Assembly (NCBI GenBank): GCA_945860385.1 | Contig: CAMAQD010000015.1 | Span: forward strand, 33,419 to 97,418 | Direction of reading: 5' to 3' | Origin: Flavobacterium psychrophilum | Lineage (GTDB): Bacteria > Bacteroidota > Bacteroidia > Flavobacteriales > Flavobacteriaceae | Length of the DNA stretch: 64,000 bases | Part shown: positions 34,451 to 43,377 of the stretch, in pieces | Layout: each line of letters opens with the position of its first letter | Numbering within the stretch: the stretch's first letter is position 1 | Translations under genes and position numbers: made by a program | Notes under the pieces: generated by a model | The model's database searches: none | The model's input: the letters and a program-made list of their open reading frames with translations, nothing else | What the model was told of the DNA's origin: nothing

Positions 34451-35482
34451 TTGACTACTACCAACCGAAATATAGCTTTATTCACCATTTTGACATTGTC
34501 ATTGCTACTGCTATTGTTAGTAAACATTAGTTTGGGCTCGGTTTCTATTCCCATAAAAGATGTTTTCAATAGCTTGACAGGAGGAAATTCCAGCAAGGAA
34601 ACTTGGGATTACATCATCGTCAATTATAGATTACCCAAAGCTATTGCAGCAATTCTGGTTGGGATGGGTTTGTCCATCAGCGGATTGTTGATGCAGACCT
34701 TGTTTAGAAATCCACTGGCAGGACCAGATGTTTTGGGACTCAGTTCTGGGGCAAGTTTAGGTGTGGCAACGATTGTTTTGGGTGCTGCTTTTTTACCAAT
34801 CGGTTTATCAGCTGTTTTACTTTCTTCTTATGGAATTGTTTTGGCTTCAAGTTTGGGTAGCTTCTTGGTTTTACTTGCGGTTTTAGCCGTATCCCAACGA
34901 TTGCGCGATACAATGGCAATATTAATTGTCGGCTTAATGTTTGCGAGTCTAACCAGTGCCATTGTTGGGACACTCACCTATTTCAGCTCCGCTGAACAAT
35001 TGCAAAAATTCACTTTTTGGTCCTTAGGAAATCTAGGTAATATGTCTTGGTCATCGATTGGAATTTTAACTATTTGTGTAGCGATTGGTTTGCTTTTAAG
35101 CCTTGTCAGCATTAAACCTTTGAACGCATTATTGCTTGGCGAAAATTACGCCCGAAGCTTGGGAATGAATTACAAAAGAACGCGATTAATTATCATCTTT
35201 GCCACCAGCATTTTGGCGGGTAGTATCACTGCTTATGCCGGACCAATTGCTTTTATTGGATTGGCCGTACCACATATTGCCAAGTTGATTTTTCAAACCA
35301 GTAATCACACTATTTTATTCTGGAGCACCTTGCTTTTGGGCGCCATCATTATGTTGATTTGTGATAGTATTTCGCATCTTCCGGGCAGTGATTTAACCTT
35401 GCCAATTAATGCCGTGACATCCATTTTTGGAGCACCGATTGTGATTTGGCTACTGATTCGAAAACGTAAAATGATGAACTAA
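34451..35482 (+). CDS. btuC: FecCD-type ABC transporter permease
   Basis: A 343-aa permease with about ten transmembrane helices of the FecCD/BtuC type: VNYRLPKAIAAILVGMGLS, GLLMQTLFRNPLAGPDVLGLSSGAS (two pieces), GLAVPHIAK near 275 and SHLPGSDLTLPINAVTSIFGAP near the end. The start is a TTG at 34451; there is no upstream in-frame ATG and the next one falls inside the first conserved block. It begins one base after the binding-protein stop and overlaps the ATPase by one base. Confidence 0.92.
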   Translation: MTTTNRNIALFTILTLSLLLLLLVNISLGSVSIPIKDVFNSLTGGNSSKETWDYIIVNYRLPKAIAAILVGMGLSISGLLMQTLFRNPLAGPDVLGLSSGASLGVATIVLGAAFLPIGLSAVLLSSYGIVLASSLGSFLVLLAVLAVSQRLRDTMAILIVGLMFASLTSAIVGTLTYFSSAEQLQKFTFWSLGNLGNMSWSSIGILTICVAIGLLLSLVSIKPLNALLLGENYARSLGMNYKRTRLIIIFATSILAGSITAYAGPIAFIGLAVPHIAKLIFQTSNHTILFWSTLLLGAIIMLICDSISHLPGSDLTLPINAVTSIFGAPIVIWLLIRKRKMMN

Positions 35483-36267
35483 TGGAAAACGAAATCATCT
35501 TGCAAGCATCAAAAATTAGCATTGGATATACTCATAAAAAAGAGAAAAACATCATTGCCACGGATATTGATTTGTCTTTGGAAAAAGGAAAACTAATGGC
35601 CCTAATTGGCGCGAATGGCATTGGGAAATCAACACTATTAAGAACTTTGACTGGAATTCAAAAACCACTTTCTGGAATTGTTACTATGAACGAGAAGAAC
35701 ATTCACGACTTGGATTCCTTAACCTTGGCACAAAATCTAAGTGTCGTTTTGACCGAAAAATTACCGCCGAGCAATTTGACCGTTTGGGAACTTATCGCTT
35801 TGGGAAGACAGCCTTACACGAATTGGATTGGCAAATTAACCGACAAGGATATTGAAAAAATAAACGAAGCAATTGAATTGACACAAATTGGTCATTTGAT
35901 AACCAAAAAACATTACGAAATCAGTGACGGACAATTGCAAATCGCTTTGATAGCAAGAGCTTTGGCGCAAGACACGCCATTCATTATCTTGGATGAACCC
36001 ACAACTCACTTGGATTTATTGCACAAAGTAGTACTTTTCAAACTCTTGAAAAAACTAACTCAAGAAACTGGAAAATGCATACTATTTTCAACTCACGACA
36101 TTGATATGGCCATCCAATTGAGTGACGAAATGATCATTATGACTCCCGAAAGTACAATTCAAGACCAACCTTGCAATTTGATTCTGAAAGGAAGTTTCAA
36201 CACATTGTTTCAAGATGACCATATTGTTTTTGATAGTGAGAAAGGGAAGTTTGTGATTTCTTCCTAA
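35482..36267 (+). CDS. btuD: ABC transporter ATP-binding protein
   Basis: A 261-aa ATPase of the FepC/BtuD class. Walker A GANGIGKST (near 43), Q-loop region LTEKLPPSNLTVWELIALGR, signature EISDGQLQIALIARALAQ (near 150; SDGQ instead of the usual SGGQ), Walker B FIILDEPTTHLDL and switch His in STHDIDMA. Its start overlaps the permease stop (TAATG). It energises corrinoid (or siderophore) import at the inner membrane. Confidence 0.92.
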   Translation: MENEIILQASKISIGYTHKKEKNIIATDIDLSLEKGKLMALIGANGIGKSTLLRTLTGIQKPLSGIVTMNEKNIHDLDSLTLAQNLSVVLTEKLPPSNLTVWELIALGRQPYTNWIGKLTDKDIEKINEAIELTQIGHLITKKHYEISDGQLQIALIARALAQDTPFIILDEPTTHLDLLHKVVLFKLLKKLTQETGKCILFSTHDIDMAIQLSDEMIIMTPESTIQDQPCNLILKGSFNTLFQDDHIVFDSEKGKFVISS

Positions 36268-36301
36268 CTACAAAGACACGGAGAATGCACCAAATCAAGC
36301 T

Positions 36302-36333
36302 GTCTTAATACTTAATACTCCTATCTTAATACT
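36302..36333. repeat. Short direct repeats TCTTAATAC
   Basis: TCTTAATACTTAATACTCC is followed by a further TCTTAATACT in the spacer between convergent genes and slightly overlaps the trmL 3' end. Low information. Confidence 0.4.
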
Positions 36334-36776
36334 GAAATTTGTCTCTTCGCTTCTCCTACCGCAAAAGCAACGGAATTGGCAATATTAAAACTGCGAATTA
36401 ATTTCGACATTGGAATAGTCAAATGATTTTCGAATCTGGCCAAAACTGCGTAGCTTAAACCCACACTTTCTTTTCCAAAAACCAACCAATCGCCATCCTG
36501 AAAATCGGCTTCATAAATGGATTTTTTGGCGTGAGAACTCATAAGAAATACACGGGATTGATCTGGAATTTGGGTAATCCATTCTTCGATATTTTGATAT
36601 TCCGTAACATCCAAATGTACCCAATAATCCAAACCGGAGCGTTTCAGATTTTTATCATCGATAACAAAACCAAAAGGATGAATCAGGTGCAAACGACTTT
36701 CGGTACCCACGCACAAACGACCAATATTTCCGGTATTGTTAGGGATTTCAGGTTCTACTAAAACGATATTAAGCAT
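36321..36776 (-). CDS. trmL: tRNA (cytidine(34)-2'-O)-methyltransferase
   Basis: A 151-aa SPOUT methyltransferase: LVEPEIPNNTGNIGRLC at the start, LVFGKESVGLSYAVL near 97, and SVAFAVGEAKRQ in the knotted C-terminus. This is the minimal TrmL size. It modifies the wobble base of tRNA-Leu isoacceptors. It is the second gene of a two-gene minus-strand operon, 10 bases after the RluE-type synthase. Confidence 0.93.
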   Translation of the reverse strand: MLNIVLVEPEIPNNTGNIGRLCVGTESRLHLIHPFGFVIDDKNLKRSGLDYWVHLDVTEYQNIEEWITQIPDQSRVFLMSSHAKKSIYEADFQDGDWLVFGKESVGLSYAVLARFENHLTIPMSKLIRSFNIANSVAFAVGEAKRQISVLR

Positions 36777-36786
36777 AAGTATTCAT

Positions 36787-37362
36787 TTAATCATTTAATT
36801 GAAAATCAGAAACCTCCAAAACTGCTCCAGCTTGTAAATCATTCAAATGTACGTTTCCTATTCGAACTCGTACCAATCGTAAAGTAGGAAAACCAACGGC
36901 TGCCGTCATTTTTCGAACTTGGCGAAACTTCCCTTCATTAACGGTGATGGAAGCCCACGATGTTGGACCGTGACGTTCATCCCTAATTTTTTTCCCTCTG
37001 GCCGCAAAGGCTGGAATTTCATTAATCAGGAAAGATTCACACCGTTTGGTAATGTATTTGGTGCCGTTGAAACCAATTTCTACACCCTTTTTAATTTTAT
37101 CAATAGCTTCTTGCGTAATAATTCCATCAACTTGCACATAATATTCTTTGTCGACTTTTTTGCTTCGGACGATTTCACTCATTTTGCCGTCGGTGGTCAT
37201 TAAAAGCAAACCTTCGGAATCCTCATCAAGTCGACCAATAGCCATTGTACCCGCAGGAAAATCGTGTAATTCACCCAAGAGTTTTTTCTTTCGTTTGAGT
37301 TCGTAAATAAATTGACTCAAATAGCCATAGGGTTTGTGGAGAATGAAATGGTGGTGGGACAT
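36787..37362 (-). CDS. Pseudouridine synthase, RsuA/RluE family
   Basis: A 191-aa synthase without an S4 domain: YGYLSQFIYE at the start, then the catalytic GRLDEDSEGLLLMTTDG (Asp near 45), KEYYVQVDG and GKFRQVRKMTAAVGFPTLRL. The lack of an N-terminal S4 domain is as in RluE, which acts on 23S rRNA; the exact target is inferred. Followed by trmL with a 10-base gap. Confidence 0.92.
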   Translation of the reverse strand: MSHHHFILHKPYGYLSQFIYELKRKKKLLGELHDFPAGTMAIGRLDEDSEGLLLMTTDGKMSEIVRSKKVDKEYYVQVDGIITQEAIDKIKKGVEIGFNGTKYITKRCESFLINEIPAFAARGKKIRDERHGPTSWASITVNEGKFRQVRKMTAAVGFPTLRLVRVRIGNVHLNDLQAGAVLEVSDFQLND

Positions 37363-37529
37363 TCTAATTTTTTTTGAGAAACAAAGATAGTTTTGTTTTA
37401 CTGATAATTAAAGAAGAATGACAACACAATTCTTCCCCTCAAACCAAAAGCTTTGTTAAATGATGGTATTCCCGCAGGCAAATAGAATATCTTTATAAAA
37501 GTTGATACTATTCAACTAAAACAAATACT

Positions 37530-37895
37530 ATGGAAAATAATGATTTAGGTTCAAAAAAGATGAACAATAAGCAAAATACATCGGAGGAATTGGGCACCGA
37601 GATCATCCCTGAAAATTATGATCCTACAGCAACTAAACTTGTAGCAGAAGTAGAAACCAACAGCAGCGGCGAACAAAAAATTGTTCACAGAGCACGCAAT
37701 ATTGATTCAACTACGGAACAAGATAATAGCGAAGAAAATGAAAGTCCAAGTTCTAGTTTAGAGATTTTTTCGGATAAGGAAGTCCAAAGAATGATTGAAA
37801 ACAAAGACCACAACTCGGATATTACGGCGCATCGTTATCCAAATTCTGATCCTGATAATCACGAGGACAGAGGAAATATAAAGTTAGACGAATAA
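37530..37895 (+). CDS. Acidic hypothetical protein
   Basis: A 121-aa, very acidic and probably disordered protein, rich in Glu, Asp and Asn (TEQDNSEENESPSSSLE, NSDPDNHEDRGNI). No signal, no hydrophobic core, no domain recognised. It starts with an ATG after a purine-rich leader and ends well before rmuC. Could be a stress-protective hydrophilic protein, but that is guesswork. Confidence 0.6.
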   Translation: MENNDLGSKKMNNKQNTSEELGTEIIPENYDPTATKLVAEVETNSSGEQKIVHRARNIDSTTEQDNSEENESPSSSLEIFSDKEVQRMIENKDHNSDITAHRYPNSDPDNHEDRGNIKLDE

Positions 37896-38034
37896 AAAAT
37901 TTGTCTATGAGTAGCCAATAAGAAAGCAATTTTTTATTGGCTTCTTTTTTGTTCTCCAATATTATTCCGAAAATAATAGTCAACAAATTCAGTAATAATT
38001 CCTTACTTTTACTTTTTAGAAAATTCATTATTTT

Positions 38035-39384
38035 ATGTCAACGCTGCTTCCATTTTTATTGGTATTTATCATTGCTCTCGCTATTGGCGTCTTTTTAGGA
38101 AAACTTATTTTTTCAGCCCAATCGCAATCGGAAAAATCTTTTCTTGAAGAAAAATTGAACAATTTGAAAGATCAATCCTTGGTCGAAAAAACAACTTTAG
38201 AGAGACAATTGCAGCAAAGCATTCAGGAAAAAGAAAGCATTCGCAACGAAAAAGAATCCATAAATATTCAGTTGACCAAGAAAGAAGTCGATTTTGAAAA
38301 TCTTTGGCAACGCAATAAGGAACAAAAAGAAGAAGTCGAAAAATTACAGGAAAAGTTTACCAAGGAATTCGAGAATTTGGCCAACAAAATATTGGACGAA
38401 AAGTCAAGCAAATTTACCGAGCAAAATAAGGAGAATATGAAAAATATCTTGACCCCTTTGCAAGATAAAATTCATTTGTTTGAGAAAAAAGTCGAGGATA
38501 CTCACAAAGAAAGCATTGATTATCACGCGGCTTTACGCCAACAAATTTTAGGTTTGCGTGAAATGAATCTGCAAATGAGCAAGGAAACCCTAAATCTGAC
38601 CAAAGCTTTAAAAGGCGACAGCAAAATGCAGGGAAATTGGGGAGAATTGATTCTGGAACGTGTGTTAGAAAAATCAGGATTAGAGAAAGATCGAGAATAT
38701 TTTGTACAACAAGTCCACACTAGCGCAGAAGGAAATCGAGTATTTCCGGACGTGGTCATCAATCTTCCCGACGGCAAAAAGATGATTGTCGATTCGAAAG
38801 TTTCTTTAACAGCTTATGAAAAATTCATTAATGAAGAAGATGATGCATTAAAAATTAGCTTTTTAAAAGAGCACGTCAATTCAATAAAACGTCACGTTGA
38901 GCAATTAGGTGATAAAAATTACCACGATTTATACCAAATAGAAAGTCCAGATTTTGTGCTTCTCTTCATCCCGATGGAGCCCGCATTTGCTTTAGCACTG
39001 AACGAAGACACCACTTTATACAACAAAGCTTTCGAAAAAAACATTGTGATCGTGACACCTTCGACTCTTTTAGCCACTTTGCGCACGATTGACAGTATGT
39101 GGACGAATCAAAAACAACAAGAAAATGCTTTTGAAATTGCCCGTCAAGCTGGTGCTTTGTATGATAAATTTGAAGGTTTTGTGGCCGATTTAATCAAAAT
39201 TGGAAAGAAAATTGACGAAAGCAAAGTGGAATACCAAGGCGCAATGAACAAATTGGTTGATGGTAGTGGCAATTTGATAAAAAGAGTGGAGAATTTGAAA
39301 AAAATGGGAGCAAAAACACAAAAATCACTTCCTGAAAACATATTGGCAAGAGCCAGAAAAGACGAAAATCTAGAATTAAATTAA
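38035..39384 (+). CDS. rmuC: DNA recombination protein RmuC
   Basis: A 449-aa protein: one N-terminal membrane helix (LLPFLLVFIIALAIGVFLGK), a coiled coil (about 30-130), then the RmuC nuclease-like core: MQGNWGELILERVLEKSGL near 200, GNRVFPDVVINLPDGKKMIVDSKVSL near 230-255 (in two pieces), and a C-terminal DKFEGFVADLIKIGKKI. RmuC limits inversions at short repeats in E. coli. Followed 8 bases later by a small membrane protein gene. Confidence 0.95.
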   Translation: MSTLLPFLLVFIIALAIGVFLGKLIFSAQSQSEKSFLEEKLNNLKDQSLVEKTTLERQLQQSIQEKESIRNEKESINIQLTKKEVDFENLWQRNKEQKEEVEKLQEKFTKEFENLANKILDEKSSKFTEQNKENMKNILTPLQDKIHLFEKKVEDTHKESIDYHAALRQQILGLREMNLQMSKETLNLTKALKGDSKMQGNWGELILERVLEKSGLEKDREYFVQQVHTSAEGNRVFPDVVINLPDGKKMIVDSKVSLTAYEKFINEEDDALKISFLKEHVNSIKRHVEQLGDKNYHDLYQIESPDFVLLFIPMEPAFALALNEDTTLYNKAFEKNIVIVTPSTLLATLRTIDSMWTNQKQQENAFEIARQAGALYDKFEGFVADLIKIGKKIDESKVEYQGAMNKLVDGSGNLIKRVENLKKMGAKTQKSLPENILARARKDENLELN

Positions 39385-39392
39385 GAAATATT

Positions 39393-39764
39393 ATGAGAAA
39401 ATTTATTGGAATTATTATTGCAATTTTACTATTGTCAGTGGTTGGATATTTTACCTTTTTATATAATGCAAGTTATAGCGAGGGAGTCCGTACAGGAGAA
39501 TTAATAAAATTCAGCAACAAAGGCGTAATGTTCAAAACCTATGAAGGAGAACTGAGCCAAGGGATTTCTGGCGCACAAATCTTTAGCTTTTCGGTATTGG
39601 ACAGTCAAGAACAAGTCATCGCCGACTTGAAAGAATTAGAAGGACACTATGTAAAATTAACTTATGTAGAACGTTACAGAACATTTCCGTGGTGGGGTGA
39701 TTCAAAATACTTTATTACAGAAGTGAAAAAAGAAGATTCGCCTTTTAAAATAAAAAACCAATAA
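39393..39764 (+). CDS. Small membrane-anchored protein downstream of rmuC
   Basis: A 123-aa protein: one N-terminal helix (FIGIIIAILLLSVVGYFTFL) then a small beta-rich domain (EGVRTGELIKFSNKGVMFKT, GHYVKLTYVERYR). It keeps an invariant-looking WWGDSKYFIT near the end. No family name known to me beyond its frequent presence in Flavobacteriaceae genomes. It is 8 bases after rmuC and probably in its operon. Confidence 0.7.
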   Translation: MRKFIGIIIAILLLSVVGYFTFLYNASYSEGVRTGELIKFSNKGVMFKTYEGELSQGISGAQIFSFSVLDSQEQVIADLKELEGHYVKLTYVERYRTFPWWGDSKYFITEVKKEDSPFKIKNQ

Positions 39765-39831
39765 AAATCAGTCGTTAAATAAAATTTTCCTGATTAATTT
39801 GTTAACTTTAGATAATTAAATTCATAGCAAT

Positions 39832-40371
39832 ATGAAAAAAATTATTTTAGTCACCCTCATTTTTATAGCCAATATTTCCTTCGCTCAGAAAGAAATGGCT
39901 ACTGCAGCAGGCATCATCAATTTTGAAGCCTCTGTTCCTTTGTATGAAGAAGTTACAGCTACAAATAAAACTGTTTCCTGTGCGTTAAATCTAAAAAATG
40001 GAGTGCTATGGAGTATCGTTCCAATGAAGAATTTTGAGTTTAAACTTTCCTTAATGAAAGAACATTTCAATAAAAAATATTTAGAAACAGACACTCATCC
40101 GAACGCTTATTTTAAAGGATCGATTGAAGGATTTAATTGGAATATAATTGATACAAATCCTAAAGAATTTAAACTCAAAGGAGTTTTAAAATTACACGGA
40201 AAATCAAAAAAAATCTATACCATTGTACAGCTAAAAAAAATAGAAAATAGATTGGAAATTGTTTCTGATTTCAACATAAACATCAAGGATTTCAATATTG
40301 AGATTCCTGAAATATTAAGTATGAAAGTAGCGGAAACAGTCCATATTGAAAGTCGTTTTTTGTTGCAGTAA
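39832..40371 (+). CDS. YceI-like periplasmic protein
   Basis: A 179-aa exported protein with a signal (VTLIFIANISFAQ). The mature part follows the YceI lipocalin-like pattern: AAGIINFEASVPL, HFNKKYLETDTHPNAYFKGSI, then FKLKGVLKLHGKSKKI and FNINIKDFNIEIP. YceI proteins bind isoprenoid or amide lipids in the periplasm; the ligand here is not predictable. Single gene, convergent with the epimerase at 40374. Confidence 0.85.
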   Translation: MKKIILVTLIFIANISFAQKEMATAAGIINFEASVPLYEEVTATNKTVSCALNLKNGVLWSIVPMKNFEFKLSLMKEHFNKKYLETDTHPNAYFKGSIEGFNWNIIDTNPKEFKLKGVLKLHGKSKKIYTIVQLKKIENRLEIVSDFNINIKDFNIEIPEILSMKVAETVHIESRFLLQ

Positions 40372-40373
40372 AA

Positions 40374-41288
40374 CTATTTACCCAAACAATCCTTCAGAGC
40401 CATTTCTAGAGTATTAAATTGAAATTTGAAACCTGTTTTTTCAATTTTGTCTGAAGAAACTCGTCGCCCTGTCAAAATAATTAACGCCATTTCTCCCAAT
40501 ATTATATTTAGCAGAAAAGCAGGAACATTAGGCAACCATAACGAATAGCCATAGATTTTGGCCAATGTTTTCGAAAAGATTGTATTGTCTGTACTGTCAT
40601 TGATTGCAGCATTATAAGCACCTGACATTTCTGGGTTTTTGATAGCTTCAAGATAAATGGAGCACAAATCATCGATGTGAATCCAAGGCATATATTGCCT
40701 TCCAGAACCCATTGCCGAACCTAATCTATATTTAAAAATCGGAACTAATTTCTTCAAAAAGCCCTCTCCTTTACCTAGCACAATTCCAGTTCTTATTTTT
40801 ACGGTTCGAATGCCCAAACGCTCTATGGTTTCAGCTGCAGCTTCCCATTTTTGACAGGTTGAACCTAAAAAATCATTGACCGGGGCAGTAGTTTCGGTAC
40901 AAATCTCAGATCCATTAATTGCACCGTAAATCCCGACTCCAGAAGCCGAAACAAAAGCGTCTAATTTTTTATCATTCTTTTTTAAAACGTCATAAATCAA
41001 TTGAATGGATTTCTCTCTGCTTTGCACAATGGCCTCTTTTCTTTTGGTGGTCCATCTTTCGTCGGCAATACCTTCGCCTGCAAGATGAATGATATAATCT
41101 GCTTTGAAAACAGCTTTTTCATCTATAGTATGATTCTCAATATCCCACTTAAAATAGGAAATGTCGGCACTATTCTGTTTAAAACTTCTGCTAAAAATTG
41201 AAACAGAGTAATCATTTTGAATCAACAAACGGGTTAAGTATTTTCCAATAAAACCTGTTCCTCCAGTAATTAATACATTCTTTTTCAT
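40374..41288 (-). CDS. TIGR01777 family NAD-dependent epimerase
   Basis: A 304-aa extended SDR: VLITGGTGFIGKYLTRLL at the N-terminus, HLAGEGIADERWT near 70, SASGVGIYG near 115, then RTGIVLGKGEGFLKK and MPWIHIDDL. These are the TIGR01777 (YfcH-like) hallmarks. The substrate is unknown. The start codon lies 4 bases after a consensus -7 box on the minus strand, so the mRNA may be leaderless. It is divergent from the TetR-aarF operon. Confidence 0.9.
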   Translation of the reverse strand: MKKNVLITGGTGFIGKYLTRLLIQNDYSVSIFSRSFKQNSADISYFKWDIENHTIDEKAVFKADYIIHLAGEGIADERWTTKRKEAIVQSREKSIQLIYDVLKKNDKKLDAFVSASGVGIYGAINGSEICTETTAPVNDFLGSTCQKWEAAAETIERLGIRTVKIRTGIVLGKGEGFLKKLVPIFKYRLGSAMGSGRQYMPWIHIDDLCSIYLEAIKNPEMSGAYNAAINDSTDNTIFSKTLAKIYGYSLWLPNVPAFLLNIILGEMALIILTGRRVSSDKIEKTGFKFQFNTLEMALKDCLGK

Positions 41289-41292
41289 ATTG

Positions 41293-41322
41293 CAAATTTA
41301 CGCAATATTATTAGGCAATCAA
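41293..41322 (-). promoter_or_regulatory. Promoter of the TIGR01777 gene
   Basis: On the minus strand: TTG (41320-41322), 19 bases, then TAAATTTG (41293-41300), with the ATG only 4 bases after the box. The fit to TTG-N(17-23)-TAnnTTTG is perfect and predicts a leaderless mRNA. Confidence 0.65.
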
Positions 41323-41338
41323 ATATTAACATTTATTT

Positions 41339-41382
41339 TTGTTTAACTTTTATTATTATTTATTAAACAATTAGTATCTTTA
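41339..41382 (+). promoter_or_regulatory. Operator-like inverted repeat and -7 box of the TetR operon
   Basis: TTGTTTAA (41339-41346) and TTAAACAA (41363-41370), 16 bases apart, precede TATCTTTA (41375-41382), a TAnnTTT-type -7 box. A regulator bound at this repeat would cover the -33 region. Being just upstream of a TetR-like gene, it is a candidate autoregulatory operator. Confidence 0.5.
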
Positions 41383-41407
41383 CGCCATAATTTAAAATTA
41401 TAAAAAA

Positions 41408-42067
41408 ATGGCAACTAAAAAAACAACAATAACTAGGGACACAATTGTTTCTATGTACATGAATTATCGTTTAGAAAATACAGACAGACCAAAATCAGTA
41501 TATCAATTTGCAAAAGAAAATGGATTTGATGAAGCAGTATTTTACTCCTTTTTTGGGACTTTAGAAAGTGTAGAAAAAGAAATCTATAAAATATTTATCG
41601 AAAAAACTATTGACCTGATTCAGAAAGATCCAGCCTATGAAAATTATGATATGAAGAGCAAAATGCTAAGTTTCTACTTTACGCTTTTTGAAATGATGTC
41701 TGCAAATAGAAGTTATGTTCTCTTGACTCTGAAAGAGCACAAAAACCAATTAAAAAATCTAATGCAGCTTTCGGGCCTTCGAATCGAATTCAAAAACTAC
41801 GTTTCTGAAATTATTACTGACGATGTGAGAACCCAATTTGAAAAATTTCAGAATTTTCAGGAAAAAGCAATTCAGGAATCGTCTTGGCTTCAGTTTCTTT
41901 TGATTTTGAAATTCTGGATAGACGACGAATCTCCCTCTTTTGAAAAAACAGATATTTTTATTGAAAAATCAGTAAAAGCAGTTTATGATGTCTTCAATAT
42001 TGCTCCTATAGAAAGTATAATCGATCTTGGGAAGTTTCTCTATAAAGAAAAAACACAAAAAAATTAA
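41408..42067 (+). CDS. TetR-like transcriptional regulator
   Basis: A 219-aa protein with an N-terminal DNA-binding helix bundle in TetR order: TRDTIVSMYMNYRL, then SVYQFAKENGFDEAVFYSFF (the helix-turn-helix, near 36-55), and a ligand-type C-terminal helical domain. It leads an operon with AarF, DUF2805, SDR and FolE. Its stop overlaps the aarF start by one base, so the regulator is tied to its target genes. The ligand is unknown. Confidence 0.8.
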   Translation: MATKKTTITRDTIVSMYMNYRLENTDRPKSVYQFAKENGFDEAVFYSFFGTLESVEKEIYKIFIEKTIDLIQKDPAYENYDMKSKMLSFYFTLFEMMSANRSYVLLTLKEHKNQLKNLMQLSGLRIEFKNYVSEIITDDVRTQFEKFQNFQEKAIQESSWLQFLLILKFWIDDESPSFEKTDIFIEKSVKAVYDVFNIAPIESIIDLGKFLYKEKTQKN

Positions 42068-43377
42068 TGAAAACAATAGATTATATTCCTACTTCAAAAA
42101 TTGAAAGAGCTACAAAACTCGTTCAAACCGGTGCCAAAGTAGGTGTCAATTACTTAAAATATTACGGCGAAAAAATGGTGAATAGCGATTTAAATCGTGA
42201 CAAGCTCAATGAAAACAATGCCGAAGATATTTATGACGGACTTAAAAGTTTAAAAGGAAGCGCGCTCAAAGTAGCTCAAATGTTGAGTATGGACAAAAGT
42301 TTTCTGCCACAAGCTTATGTAGAGAAATTCTCTTTGTCTCAGTTCTCGGTTCCGCCACTTTCAGCTCCATTGGTCTTGAAAACGTTTAAGGCTAATTTTG
42401 GCAAAACACCTTATGAAATCTTTGACGAATTCAATGCAAATTCTGTAAATGCAGCCAGTATTGGTCAGGTGCATTTGGCTGTGAAAAACAACAAAAAACT
42501 AGCTGTAAAAATACAATATCCTGGTGTTGCCAATAGTATTTCCTCAGATTTGGCATTGGTAAAACCCATTGCAGTTCGCATGTTTAACCTTCAAGGTAAA
42601 GATTCTGATAAATATTTCAAGGAAGTCGAGGACAAATTGACCGAAGAAACCAATTACACATTGGAACTAAAACAAAGTCAGGAAGTGGTCGAAGCCTGCC
42701 AAAAAATAGAAAATCTAGTTTTCCCAAAATATTATCCTGAATTTTCTTCCGAGAAAATTATCACGATGGATTGGATGTCTGGCATTCACATTTCTGAATT
42801 TGCTGCAAAAAATACCAATCAGGTAATCGCAAATAAATTGGGGCAGGCACTTTGGGATTTTTATATGTACCAGATTCATATTTTAAGAAAAGTACACGCT
42901 GATCCTCATCCGGGAAATTTCTTGGTAAACACAGAAAATAAGTTAGTGGCTATTGATTTTGGTTGTATGAAGCAAATACCTGTAGAGTTTTATGTTCCTT
43001 ATTTTGAGCTAATTAATAAAGATATAATTGACAATAAAAAATTATTTAAAGATAAATTATTTGAATTAGAAATTCTTAGAGTGGATGATTCTGCAGCAGA
43101 AGTAGAATATTTTACGTCTCTTTTCTATGATTTATTGTCTCTGTTTACAAAACCCTTTCAAACGGAAAATTTCGATTTCTCGGATGCAGAATTTTTTGAA
43201 AACATTGCAAAATTGGGAGAACGATTTTCGAAAGACACCAATCTTCGAAAAATGAATGGTAATCGTGGTTCGAAACATTTTATATATATGAACCGAACTT
43301 TCTTTGGATTGTACAATTTAATGTTCGATTTGAAAGCTAAAATCGTTGTAAATCAATATTTAAAATACCAAAATTGA
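42067..43377 (+). CDS. AarF/UbiB/ABC1 atypical kinase
   Basis: A 436-aa protein of the UbiB-like kinase family. KGSALKVAQMLS (KxGQ-like, with VAQ) near 60, the Ala-rich loop NAASIGQVHLAV near 137, VKIQYPGVA near 154, the catalytic block HADPHPGNFLV near 278 and the DFG-like AIDFGCM near 296 are all present. In other bacteria such kinases support quinone or lipid metabolism. It overlaps the TetR stop by one base and the DUF2805 start by 4 bases. Confidence 0.92.
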   Translation: MKTIDYIPTSKIERATKLVQTGAKVGVNYLKYYGEKMVNSDLNRDKLNENNAEDIYDGLKSLKGSALKVAQMLSMDKSFLPQAYVEKFSLSQFSVPPLSAPLVLKTFKANFGKTPYEIFDEFNANSVNAASIGQVHLAVKNNKKLAVKIQYPGVANSISSDLALVKPIAVRMFNLQGKDSDKYFKEVEDKLTEETNYTLELKQSQEVVEACQKIENLVFPKYYPEFSSEKIITMDWMSGIHISEFAAKNTNQVIANKLGQALWDFYMYQIHILRKVHADPHPGNFLVNTENKLVAIDFGCMKQIPVEFYVPYFELINKDIIDNKKLFKDKLFELEILRVDDSAAEVEYFTSLFYDLLSLFTKPFQTENFDFSDAEFFENIAKLGERFSKDTNLRKMNGNRGSKHFIYMNRTFFGLYNLMFDLKAKIVVNQYLKYQN

